DNA of 64,000 nt. Source: Pyrrhosoma nymphula (Eukaryota > Arthropoda > Insecta > Odonata > Coenagrionidae). The notes under the pieces are model-generated. The model ran no database searches. It worked only from the letters and a program-made list of their open reading frames with translations, and was not told the origin of the DNA. Numbering within the stretch: position 1 is the first letter of the stretch; each line of letters begins with the position of its first letter. Shown here in pieces: positions 49,201-61,400 of this stretch. Position numbers and translations under genes: made by a program. The DNA is taken from contig OY754329.1 in the NCBI GenBank assembly GCA_963573305.1, forward strand, positions 43,668,417-43,732,416, written 5' to 3'.

Positions 49201-52015
49201 CCTGATATCTACTTATTGTTAGTGAGTATGTAATTTTGGTGGCGACAACCACAAAAATGTGGTGGCTTGAAATTTTTAAGTTTCCATAGCCAACCTTCAA
49301 GAGGGAAAATGATGACAATGGAAATTTCGTAAATTCCTGAAGCCTAGGAACGCCTGAATAATGCATGGTATTTGTTTTAAAGGCAGCGCATAACCAAAGC
49401 CTCAAAGGTGTTCATTTTGGAGGGGTGGCCCTCCTATTTGTTCCGAGGTGCTGTTCCCCCCTGTCTACAAGTGAAAGCCTCCTTTCTGAAGACAGTTAGT
49501 GAAAAATGACCTCAGCCGTTGAAGCATGTGAAGTTGGTAAAATTACGACAACGAAAATTATTATAATCGTGGAAGCATTATGTACAAGCAGGGACTGCCC
49601 ACACTATTTTACATATGTGATCAAAATTTAATTTATTTACCCCTTACAAAGAATTAATTTAGCGATTGTGATACCTTAAACCGAGCGTTAGTGGTGTACG
49701 CTTGCATACAGTCTTACGCATCGGACGATGGTATAATGATCTTATATTTCATTTCGGGTAGAAATACTTGCAGTAAGTTAATGACATTTTCCGCTTTTCG
49801 TGCTTTCTGCCCCCTTTCCAGATTCATTAATTTGTCACAGACTGGCCGCCCCAACAACTGGACGCCTGAATCTCTTGCTAGAGTGGCCTAAGACTCCACC
49901 GGAGCTTTCGGATGACAAATTCGTGAGACATAAGAACATTCAAATGTACGCCACGTGTTTTTCGGTGTCAAAGTTTCGTGACCCGTGCTGGTCACTTTTT
50001 CAATGGAAACTAATAATTGAATCAAACCTCGACTAATTTTGAGAAGCCATCGAGATAAGGAAGTATGAAAAAATTTGGACAGAGGTGGTGGTCTCAAAAT
50101 TAACCAAACGTGAGGCCCAGTCATCCGTTAAAATTCTCCGTATTACCCTTCTCCCAAAATCCTACTACCCTCTCTTACATCTCTTCTACTTGTTTCAACT
50201 ACCGAGAATGTTGAATATGGGTATATAAGGGCGTCATCGACAGTGAACATTAATTTCCCTTGAAAGAATAACCACCAAGGGTAAGAAAACATTGGCCAGA
50301 CACGGAGCAACATCCTGCACCCTTATGTTGTTACATCTCTTTATGAGCTGCGAAGACTCCAATGAAGAAACCCAATAATTGATGAAAAACATCTACTACC
50401 TGTGCTCGGTACTCACGCCTTATAAAAAAACGGTGACTTTTACTTTGGCTAGAGAATATATAAATTTACACGCAAAAGAGGAAATAACCGACTCGGCTGG
50501 CCAGAGACAAAGGCCAGAGGATCCACTTATCGATATTGTTATTGCCTTCAGGCCAACGTTAAAACTTTATCGGTTCAAATTCTTATGTGTGTAAGACGTT
50601 CGTGGAAAACCGAATGCACTTCAAGTTGGGCAATAGTTTGGAAGTAGAATAGGAAAAGGAAATATCTTCCTTGCTGTGAATTAACACACTTCGCACTCAG
50701 CAAGCAGTTAGACATGAGTTTAAGCTCTTTTAAATCCAATGATCTTGTTCATTACTTGGCATGGTATGTCCATAGAATATTTTACACAGAGGAATTGGAC
50801 TAAAGACAAGTAACATAGCATAGGATTGCATAATGTAGCATGTAGCATGGCGTAATTTCTCTACGGTGCGGGATGAGACAAGAAATAACCAGTTAAAATT
50901 TAAAAAATCCTCATATTACTTTATTGTGATGGCAGTTAAGCAATCTTTTCAAACAACCTTCGCAGGACGAGTGTAAAATTAGCAATTAACATCAAAATAT
51001 CCATCAATGATGTCAAAAACATCATAGATGTATAAAGCCTAAATATCCAGTGAATTTTAGTGCTATGTCATTCTGTACGCATGGATAAAGCTTTTATTTA
51101 CCATGGTAATTGCCTATTACAGATATAAAACAAAATAATAAACATTTATTTTCCCAGACGCACGCCGAAATCCAATCGGCACTGAATTTTTGGCGAATGA
51201 GGAGAGGTTTCACCAGTAAAAGCAATAGAAAATGTAGACTAGAAAATTGAAGAACCAGAAACCAACCACCTATAATGTCATTTATTGCTTAAATTAAGAA
51301 TAAAAATTTGAGGCCTGTAGCCACTCAAGAACATGAATATCAAGTATGTTATTTAATCGTCACAAAATCATAATCTACTCATAAACATGATTATCTCCAC
51401 TGTGAAATCCTCAAATTCTAATAGCTCGTGGGACTACAAACTACGAATCCAACCAAATTCCAGCAATCAGAATTGCGAGCGTATTCTCAGCCTAAGGATA
51501 CCGTTCCCTTTAATAGTTTATGAAATCATACAAATAAAAAAATCATACGACGATGAATTAAATCATTCATTCGGATAAAAATTCCCAATCGAAAATCAAT
51601 CCTCTTTCAAGAAGTCAGTATGAATTAAAACCTAGGGACATATTTCAGTGAAGTATACCCATAGGCTAATTTAGAGGAAGTAAAAGAGTAAAACCACCCC
51701 AACACTTTAAAATTAATGCTAAACGCAGTTTTCTTAATTATAACTATTAATTGCAAAATTTGACTAACTAACTACATGCTCCAGTACTATATTTTTTAGA
51801 TTGTTTCGTCACCACAAAAAGTGACACTTTGTCACAATTATTCAATCAACTAATATTTCAGGACACTCAGCATTAAAACTCGGTCACCGAACATGATCTC
51901 TCCTAATTTTTCCTGCGGATGTAGCGTGCTCATGACCTTTCAACCTTATTGGAGCAAAACAAAAAAAGGCAATCTCTTTACTTTTGTTTTAACGCGGGGC
52001 GTTAATCCTGCAAAA
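46290..52015. other. Noncoding stretch
   Basis: No gene recognised over about 5.7 kb. A 22-base motif (CTAAATACCAACAATCACCC) is duplicated at 48980-49023. Open frames up to 126 codons have no recognisable content. Confidence 0.45.
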
Positions 52016-52019
52016 CCTC

Positions 52020-52330
52020 AAGCGTCTGAACTCTTAGCTTCAGAATTGTCGCAGTTTGTCTCGCCCTCAAGCTCGGCTCGGTATGCGGTTAAAACCTTTC
52101 GCTCACCTTTCACGGAACGCCGTGTTACCATGGCAACCTTCACGAGCGTCCGAGTTCGGACTGACTGACGGTGGTCTCTCTCAGACAAGCGTCACGCAGA
52201 GTGTTTTGTTTTTTCCGATGCTATTCCTCGCGTGCAGCCCGTCGTTACGGCAACTTGGTCCGTCCTGCGTTCCAATAAGCGAGAACTGAGTCAGACCATG
52301 GTTACTTTTCTGTCTTGCGTACGTTGCAGG
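52020..52330. promoter_or_regulatory. CpG-rich island with RFX X-box, candidate host promoter
   Basis: About 26 CpG dinucleotides occur within 270 bases in an otherwise CpG-poor neighbourhood. GTTACCATGGCAAC at 52124-52137 is a perfect palindromic X-box, the binding site of RFX factors that in animals often marks ciliary genes. A related half-fused site, GTTACGGCAAC, lies at 52244-52254. I cannot identify a downstream exon, so the direction of transcription is unknown. Confidence 0.4.
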
Positions 52331-52339
52331 AGCTCTCTT

Positions 52340-52900
52340 GCACTTTCAACAAAATGTATGTCAACTGTTCAAGATGCCAAATAAACGGTTCATGGACGCA
52401 TGTAAAGGGGAGCACCTTGCTCCGATTTTTTATTTGCTTTGATTGTTAACTCTAACCTATGGGATTAAAAGAAGTAAAACCCTTGTATTTTAGTCTCCTT
52501 TCCGTAAAGCTTGATGAAAATGAATGTCTGATTTCGTTTCAGTGGTGCCTAACTGTTCCCATCTAAGGAAAAGAGCCATCTTGGAAGGTGTACAGATTAA
52601 TTGTCATTACGGCGATGGTAAATGTTCGCGAAACAGGATCCACAGTTAAGCATTTTTTTAAAACACTCCAAAACCACTGTATTTTGATGAAATCTGTAAC
52701 AAACAGTGCAAAAGTTTGAAATTAAATACATTTTCTTTCTCCACAAAAAGTAAAGCTAGGGCATAAAATTTCGTACTAAAAGCATCGTTGTGAGAAGTGG
52801 TCATGTTGATTCCAGAGTTATTTAATGTGGAAAGGCAATAGATGGCTCTGGTGAGGAGTATTTTCACATCTGATCACTGGAGTATCGTACCATAATTAAG
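52340..52900. other. Noncoding stretch
   Basis: No gene recognised between the CpG island and the second 81-bp array. Confidence 0.45.
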
Positions 52901-52902
52901 AA

Positions 52903-53110
52903 TGAAATCCCTCGAGGAATGTGATGATTGTAAGGGTAAACATTGTAGCCGGGCAAATACAGTATTTGTACCATTTTTAATAATAACATTCCTCGAGAAA
53001 ATTGGTGAATGTAAGAGTAAAAGTTGTTGCTGGAAATATACAGTAGTTGTATTTTATTAAGAATAAAATCCTTTGAGAAAGCTGATGCTCAATGAGTTAT
53101 TGAGTAAAAG
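52903..53110. repeat. Second tandem array with ~81-bp unit, about 2.5 copies
   Basis: CCTCGAG occurs at 52910 and 52991, exactly 81 bases apart, and a diverged CCTTTGAG follows at 53070. Each is followed in phase by a TGATGATTGTAAGGGTAAA-like segment. Period, the AATCCCTCGAG core and the following GGTGA-T-TA motif agree with the array at 24631-24955, so the two are diverged relatives. A YY1/Pho-like ACATGGCGGC lies just downstream at 53158, as a similar motif does in the other element. No terminal inverted repeats were found here. Confidence 0.7.
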
Positions 53111-53519
53111 TGAAATTCTGAGGCATCCCTTTCGTGGTTAGGTTGGGAAACACGTCAACATGGCGGCGAAACCCGAGTAAAATGTGTGAAAATCTGTCAT
53201 TTTCTATTAAAATAATCAGGAATAAACCTGTAGATATGAGAAAAAATTTACAGTGAAAATGGAAGGCAGATTTTCACGCTTAAAATACAGTATGAATAAT
53301 AGTTGTGGCACCGTTGGTACGTGAGTAATGAATGGAAACCGGCGGATCCTGCTTCGCAAACAATAACCGTCATTATTATTACAGTCATTTACCAGTTAAG
53401 TTGGGCAGAAATATATTATTTTTAGGATATAATCTACTGTCTAAGTCAGATTTAAATTGAAGAGAGTAACCATGGTAAATTTTAACATGCGCAGGCCCCT
53501 TTCTCATTGACAAATTTTT

Positions 53520-53845
53520 TCTTCATATCAACATACGTCCTAACTCTATCTCATCTATAAAGCCTATTCTCTTTCTTCCGATTCCCCAACTACCCAAAAT
53601 CTTCCCCTTTATCGCAACCTTCAGTGCTCCCTCGCCCCTCATTACCTGCTCTTACTACCCTATACCTAGTCCTTCGAATCTCCTTCAGAGATTTCCTCTC
53701 CTCACCAAATATACCAAGCACTATCCTCTCCATTTTCCTTTCCGTCCATCACACTTTCTCCACAATCGTCCACACCCACACCTCGTACGCCTCAAGCCTA
53801 TTCTCGTCCTTTTTTCTCAGAAGGCCTGTGTTTAGTTGTCGATTT
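53520..53845 (-). pseudogene. LINE reverse transcriptase C-terminal fragment
   Basis: On the minus strand from about 53815, the reading RLEAYEVWVWTIVEKV, a stop, then WTERKMERIVLGIFGEERKS and LKEIRR matches the C-terminal part of LINE proteins in which RLEAFEMWCWRRML-type and EERSLLK-type motifs follow the reverse transcriptase. The remaining frames contain stops. It is a dead 5'-truncated copy. The pyrimidine-rich plus strand is a by-product. Confidence 0.6.
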
Positions 53846-53849
53846 TAGT

Positions 53850-55900
53850 TAATAATTTTGTCTTCCATGAGGGGAGGGATGTGTGTATCGTTTCGAGACC
53901 TTGTCCTGTAGTTCGCTCCTTGGAGTTATTAACTTTTATTCTTGCTAATTTCAAGAGAAAAATTACTGAACATAAATCTAATAAATGCTATAAAATTAAT
54001 GTGGCTGGAAACAACTTGGATGGAAAAATTCGCCCACCAAATCGAGATTTCGTAGTTCGTTTTTATGAAAGATAACATTCATCGCAACATCTGTCTTCGC
54101 GATTCAATTTTTAGTCACTGATAAGTTCTGAAAATTAATGGCTGATGGAAAGTATTTATTAAATTATTTAATGACTGAAAGAATAGGGACACGACTTAAG
54201 ATACAGGCTGAAGCGCTTGTCATGCTCTTCTGTCAAACTATGCAATGCGTAAGGCATCTATAGGCATTGAAATTCGAGCACAAGTCAGCGGAGAGTATCA
54301 TGTCATGGAAGATCAATCAAGCATAGATGATTGGGCAAAGGAACCTTAGTTCACCCGGGAGGATCTTTAGGAGTATTCTCAGCCCTTTTAACCACCAAAG
54401 CTCGTATGCTTCCCCTCGCTAACGTTATGATTTTCACAGGAGAATGGTAGTTACCAAGTTTTTACTGGCCGTATCTACCGAGTCAAATTCCACAACAATA
54501 TTCCAAGTGACAACAATAGGGACTCCTAGTTGGATTAAACTTCTTAAGTTAGCTTAACCAGTTCACAACTTCAAGTTATGTCAAACAATATCTGTAAAAT
54601 ACCCTCCGTAAAAATGAAATGTATATATATATTCCATGGATTTACTTTGCTAATCGTTTTCATGCATTGAATATTTGTAATTAATGTGGTCTCTTGCTGA
54701 AATAAAATACTTTTTTTACTGGAAATTGGAAATTTTAATTGGGAATATGCCTTTATTTATGGACTCAGTGTGACAGCTTGATATTTCTTAGCAATAATTA
54801 TGATAAAAATAAATGTAACAGTAAATAGTAACTAACAGTAAAAAGTAAATGAAAAAACAGAAACAATGTAAGCTTTAATTGTATAATTTTGTGTTTAGAA
54901 GAAAATCTGCATTCATTTAATAAAATTATTACAGAATATATAACATGAAACTACGTGTTAAAACAGCGTTGAATTGTCAAAAAACCTAATCCGTATGACG
55001 CCTTTTTTTACTTTTAACTATAGATATCACTAATGACAAAAAGTACGCAAAGCTGTACATAAACCAATACCGCTCCGACCACCTTAAAGCACGTTAGACG
55101 CCGCGTAGGGGTAAAAATCATCCCACGTGACTTCGGGATTCACTCACGCAGCAGCGTCCGATGCGTTTCGTGCGCCACGGACACTACAGGCGTCGCTCCC
55201 CGACCTTGGGCGTTAAAGGTGAGAGAATGGTGGGGAGAGAAAGCGGCTAGTGTTCCCGGGAAGTGTCCCCAAACGATGTCTGGACGAGGAGATTTACGAC
55301 GCCACAGACATTCGACCCTTTCAATTTCAGCAGAAGTCCCCCGACAACGCAACCGACAGGTGAAAGCCAGGAATCCCGTCTTATACGGAGCAAGAAGATC
55401 CCTTCCCTCCTTCAATCTCGAGTACACGGATTCGAGTCGCCCAGATCAAAGCTTACCTACTTGGAAATTGACCATTTCAGGGAGAAAAAGTGTAAGATTT
55501 TAAGGAAATATTTCAGGCATTGGGGTGATTGCTATCTTATATCACGTACACAATTGCGTTCATGAGTGCTACTAGAATCATGATGACGTAAAAATACCCT
55601 GAGGTGATAAGCTTTTCTCAATGGCACTTCAATAAAAGTAAGCTCTGCAAGCACAAAATATATTCCATGGCCTATGTAACCTAAAATGAACTTTGAAGCA
55701 ACTCGTAACTTGCAGCGGAGGCGACAATAATCTCTATCAAACGGGGAAGTTTTACTTCGGAGATTTTTTTTTATTTCTCGATAAAGTGCTACAGAATAGA
55801 ATGTTATGCTTAGATGTTCAACTATCTTCTGGCAATATTTATGTTGCATATGTTGATATAGATCACTTTCAAATTCCCTCCTCGACCCCATTGTAAGACA
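53850..55900. other. Noncoding stretch with a CpG-rich patch
   Basis: Mostly AT-rich. Between 55060 and 55480 the sequence becomes GC- and CpG-rich with open frames of 94-100 codons on both strands, none showing a domain I recognise. It could be a host promoter or exon region or the GC-rich 5' end of an element. Confidence 0.35.
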
Positions 55901-55904
55901 AAGC

Positions 55905-56040
55905 GAGATTTTTACATCTAACTACATACTACCCAGCGAACCGCGCGCCGCCCGCAGAGGCATGTGGCAGGGTGTGTTGGGACACCAGCCACTAAATGGT
56001 AGGGAAGAGGGAAAAGAAGGGGGGGAAGAGGGAGGTGAAT
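55905..56040 (-). repeat. Possible LINE or SINE 3' end
   Basis: On the minus strand a GC-rich block (CACCCTGCCACATGCCTCTG) is followed by GGGTAGTATGTAGTTAGATG. This resembles the short GTAGATG-type tails of some arthropod LINE/SINE 3' ends. No coding portion is visible. The purine-rich run at 56000-56035 lies on its far side. Confidence 0.22.
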
Positions 56041-56049
56041 TTATGCTTA

Positions 56050-58110
56050 CGATGTTATTATCCCGCTGTTGTTGTTATAGTTCGTAATAATGCGTGGAAA
56101 GAAGGAATTTTTTAGCCTACCAGTTCGGCAGTGTATCTCTCTTATTTTGTCGCCTCTATCTATCTAGAGATATGTATATTACGGGGTTAAAAAAATAGAC
56201 TTCATTTCGTGCTGAAACTCGCCTGAAATGAGTTTTTATAAAGAACTTAAGCCTAGCGTGTAGCATTCGAGTCTCTAACTGCTCCCACACTCTAATTTAT
56301 CATGAAAAGCTATATACTACCTCATGCATTTATTTCGTTGATTTTCTGTTAGCATGGCCATATGTTACCTATTACATGAAAGACGAGTTGCATAATTTCT
56401 ATTACTGGTGTAAATACTAAGCTATTAAAGATTTATGTTTGAGCTGTGAGATGATGTGTGCAAGAGCCTTAAGAGTAGTGACGTTTTAACGGGAAAATTA
56501 TTAATTAGGGAAAGTACGCGCTGTTTTCCGTAATACAGTCTAAAATATTTCCACCGCCGATAATTCCATAAGGCTACAAATACAGTCTCATGAGTAATGT
56601 CAAAAAATCTCTAAGTAAATGTTCTTGAACCACCAAGACCCCCTTTTGAAGAAAATGAAAGAGCAGCCCGACCCCCATCCTTCTCCAAAACGCCTTACGT
56701 CTTGCTCTGGCCCTGACGCGGCGTCATGTTGGCCGCGACCAATACCTTGAACTTCTATGTGAAAAAATTAATCGTGCATCTGTCTCAGTACATTAAGGAA
56801 TTAACTCCAAACTTGTATGGAACTTTTATGTTAATATTCTTGTACACATAAAATATTATATTTGTAACAAAGGATTTTATGAACCTAAATAAACACTTTT
56901 GCATGGTGAAGAAATTTCATGCGAGCGGCTGATTTGTTGTTAAGTATTTGATAAAGGTAAGTAAAAAATTTAACAGCAATTATCTAAGGATATTTTCAGA
57001 ATATCTCCTATTTTAGCGATTTCAATTCAAAACAAATTGGAATACATACCATCACCCTAGCATGTGTGATTATTTGTTATGGTGTAACACTGCTCATGAA
57101 ATGTGAAAGAATAAAGGTGACTCATTTTAATCAAGATAGAAAAGATTTGAAAGCGAAATCATTAATTCTCACTCACTTTATGAAAGGACACAGTGAAGAA
57201 CATTCCCCACGGTATGCAATACTCGTTTAAAGACAATGTACCTCAACGACCGCTATCGCGCATTCTCAATTCCAACCCTATAGAGACATCAGCCAAGCTA
57301 ACCTATACAGAGATATTATTTCCAATAACATGCATGACTTCAAGTAATAAATTATTTTCAGTTCTGGGCCGAATATGTAATATTAGGCCATCGCTAAATT
57401 AATTTCTAAAAAGATTAAGAGTAAAAATTATCAAAAGGAAACATCTTCAGTTGTAACTAAAACATTGTGAGAATTTTCCCACTTCACAACATGGACACAC
57501 TGCTTCACTTGATAGCAGTCAAATGTTGGAAAAATAAAATAAGATCACTTCACAAAAAAAGAATGAAACTCTGCGGGGAGGTTTCGGAAAATACATTTAG
57601 GGGTAAGAAGTATTTGTTGCTTGAGTTAGGTGTGCAAGTCAAAGACGTGACCGCCAAATTCGATACTTATTTTACGTAACTCCATTGTAAGTACTGTAAG
57701 TGTGCGACAACTGAATTTATACATTTTTCCTCGCTCTCTTATCAATTTTTAGTTGCACGTAAAGGCAAGTTTCTAACGCATTAATTTATTCTGCTTAATA
57801 TACATTTTTGTATAACAGGTGCAAGAGCTAGTAGGTTATCTATTGCACACGATTTTCAACGCACAACATAACTCTTTATCACATCACATTATTGCTGGGA
57901 AAAAAATAATTGATAATCAAAACCATGGGATAAAACAATTGTGTGCGATGCTCCATAGGCTGATGCAGCCTTCTCTTAGGTCAATGATACTCATTATGTA
58001 ACTGCTGAACATAAATAAAAGTTGTGTTCCATAGAGTCATTATAATATTAAAGTTATTAATGAGCCTATTGCAAATTTATAACATTTATTGAAATAGTAC
58101 ATTCCTTATC
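56050..58110. other. Noncoding stretch
   Basis: No gene or element recognised. Confidence 0.45.
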
Positions 58111-58116
58111 TACACG

Positions 58117-58287
58117 TTAACAATTAAGAATAGCAAGGTAATACGCCGTTCGTATTTCTAGTTTCTCGCCATTGTACAAAACGTTGGTAATTTCGGCCCA
58201 CATTCTCAGCTGTCTTTTACCTTTGGTATATACTTCCTTTAATGTGTTCGATATTTGTTTCTCTTCGCCCACCGGTCCCTTGAACAT
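58117..58287 (-). CDS. Unrecognised small open reading frame, 56 residues
   Basis: An ATG at 58287 on the minus strand opens a frame rich in charged residues and tryptophan (it contains KRQLRMWAEITNVLYNGEKL). It ends at TAA 58119-58117, with a stop four codons upstream of the ATG. The composition is more protein-like than its neighbours. I do not recognise it; it may be a decayed exon of a transposon protein or a chance frame. Confidence 0.15.
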   Translation of the reverse strand: MFKGPVGEEKQISNTLKEVYTKGKRQLRMWAEITNVLYNGEKLEIRTAYYLAILNC

Positions 58288-58449
58288 GAATACGATTGAT
58301 CACTTGACCACTGTAATGTGCATGCTCTCGGTTGGCAGAAAACAACTATTGTATATAGATAACTATGGTAAGTTTACCCGGGTAAAAAAGTTACCATGGT
58401 CGGTGACAATTTAGCGTTCGCATTAATTATTCTATCCTTAGTAGAAGAT

Positions 58450-61400
58450 TACCATGGTATGTAATATAAACGGGGCATAGCGGTACATTCCCATCAAGGA
58501 AATGCAAAGATCGAAGGGATTAACAAGTATCAATAATTTAATAATTTCCTGACCAATTTATTTCAATTCTAAGCTTTTTAATGTATGATGAAGATATCAA
58601 TCTAACATTTGAGAGTAAAAAGTAAATTGGCTAAAATTATCTATTTTTGGAATAAATTTAAGTCATTAATCGATTCCCAAAATGCGCAGAGACATCACTT
58701 CAAGATATCCAAGTTAAATGCTTTGGTCTCTCGGCCGGAGTTTTTATGCACAGATGGAATCTGGAACTTGGTTTTCTGAGCTTTTTCCTCTAAAAAAATG
58801 TGTTGCCATCTCAAGACAGAAACTGAAGAAACTTCTAATGTGCAAGCGTGCTTTAACTGTACAACCCGAACGCGCGTAAACATCTCCTGGGGCATATTTC
58901 GGTGGAAATGTAGGTCGAGACTACTCGGCAGAAGAAGGAGCATCTTGGTCCGCAGGAATCCGCGGAGAAGGAAACGTGAATAACATCGCTACGAGCCAAG
59001 CAAAAACATAATTACTCGCGCCCGCATCTTCTCTTTTTTTGCTCTGTTTCTATAAAGCCGTTACTCCACCTTCATTTTCCAAAGTGTGCCGGGAATAATA
59101 AGACAGGAAATTGAAATGCAGCCAGTAAATCCAAAAAAAAGATAGGAGACACCATTACACTGAACGCTTAAGCAAACACAATGTGTTTATTTTTTCAGCT
59201 TGGAATGCAGATGATGCGTTCTTGAATTTGGTATAAATGTAGCGTTACCGCATTATCTGGAATAAAAAAACATGCAGCACAGATCGATAACGCATATTTC
59301 TTGTTCACATGACGCATATAGACAAAAGAAATAGCTTATGTACTCGTTCTACTGCTCCGTATACAAACACTGCGGTAATGATAGTGTGAACGTGGATTTT
59401 TCGCGATATACGCCTTTGCCCTCGACTGATGCAGTCTAATTAATCTCTGCATTGCCACTTCATCATTACTCAAGGCGATGCTCGGCAAATGGAGGCTGTA
59501 CTCCGTAATTACTCGAGACGTTCTGTCGAAAATTCTGCCTCTTGATGTAATTCTCAAGTTATTAAAGACAATTTCTTCGTTCTGGCGACTGCTCAAATTG
59601 CAAGTACGGATTTTAAGACGCCTTATTTTACCCTTGAAAAGTTGAAACCTAAATAATTAAAATGAAGGATATAAAATTTTGCAATCATGCGTAACTCATT
59701 ACAGCATAAAAATAATATTTTAAGCTGGTATATTTACCATTAGGTGAGTTCAGATTTATTATTAATTACTACAAAAACATTTATCAAAGTCTATATCAAA
59801 CCTCAAAAGTGAATTTAGGAAGTACCCAAAACTATTCACTCTTGCTTAATTTTATTTTTACCAGACAGGATATTTGTATAGAAATGTTTAGGAAGGAGAA
59901 ACAAACGTATGAAGTCATAGACATATGTGAGAGGCCTGTCACAGAACGGCAAAAGTGACGGATGGAACAAAGAAACACAAGTTATTCTCCATTAAATTCT
60001 AGTGACCACTAAAACCATGCATTTTCTGTCTGCACAGTTGCCCAAAAAAAAGCGTATTTATTCCAAAAAATGCGTCTTTGGTTGAAAAAAATAAACCACG
60101 TTCACTTGAAATTACTCTCTTAAATTTCTCCAAAGTCTCAAAAAATATCTACTCCCACACACAAGCAATAGGCATGACATGTGATGTAATATAAGACGCT
60201 TTAAACAATAATTTAAAAAGGCGATTCCTAGGGTTGAAATTATAGTGGATTATAAAGATGGAATTAACTTTTTGAAACATCGAGATGACAATTTATTACT
60301 GATGATAAAAACATGCACCGGACAGGTTTTAATACCCCGGACTCGTAATATACTTTGATTCTTAATTTTATGCTATGCCTCTTGAATAGTAAATACCAAA
60401 TTATTCATAACACCATTTCATTTTTAAAACAGTCAGATTTACGTACGTACGTTTACTGAGCTTCTCATCTCCATAAATGTCTATTTCCAATTATAATCCG
60501 ATAGATATATTTCTAGTTGTAATTGCATCGACATAATTGCGTCATGTCATTAGCAAATATTCCTATCTAACCCTAATTAATCATAAATGGCCACCAACCC
60601 TCTAAGTAAGCCAATGAGAAAAGCAAGGGCTTCCATATAAAATACAAAGTTAATGGAAAAATATAAGAAAGCATCGTTGAGAATCATTGTTTCCTTTGGC
60701 ATATCTGCCAATTTTTGCCTTTCTTCATCTCGCCGACGACGCATCTCATCTGTTCATCCCACTTTATTAGCACAGTTTACAATTCTTCACTCACCCACAG
60801 CTACTAGCATACTATTGCTTTAGCTAACTCCGGCATTCAGAGCATACCATTTTCTAATTTCTCGTAGCAATTTTCATTTAACCACAATAAATTATTTTGT
60901 ATTTTGTCTTCCTCTAAATAATCGGATTTGTTTCCCTTAGTATGTATGCTACAGCTGTTTGGATTACTGGTTACGATAGGCCTCCGCAAATTTGACTGCT
61001 AGCACTGACTTTCTGAATTTCTACTGTCCTTCCAGATCATTTTGTTTATTTTCTAGGCAAAGCAATTGAAGACCGTGAAGGCTTTTGGTAAACCTCTTCA
61101 ATCCCTCCGTCTTTATTTGCAAAACCAGAGTCACAGACCGTCTTTACTCGTGTTTATCAAGCCATATTTTGAATCAATAAGAATTCTAAATTTTCAGCTT
61201 TCGCAGTTTACAGAAATTTTAAATAATGTTATTATCGTCAAGTAACTCCTAAAGACTTGGTAATTCCTTCATTCAATTTTGAATAAAATTACAAAGACGC
61301 AATTTTTTTCTTTGGCATAACACATCTATATCCTTCCTTTTTCCCTTTAAGAGTTTCTAAATAAGCTAATTAAATATCGTAAAACGAATAACAGATAGAA

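Noticed and set aside
55140..55565. Overlapping 94-100 codon frames on both strands in a CpG-rich patch
   Set aside because: No domain is recognised and frames are open on both strands because of composition.
58380..58460. ACCATGGT palindromes like weak X-boxes
   Set aside because: They lack the full GTNRCC/RGYAAC halves and are not in a CpG island.
59336..59596. 86-codon minus-strand frame with protein-like composition
   Set aside because: No recognisable motif or splice context; not enough to call a gene.
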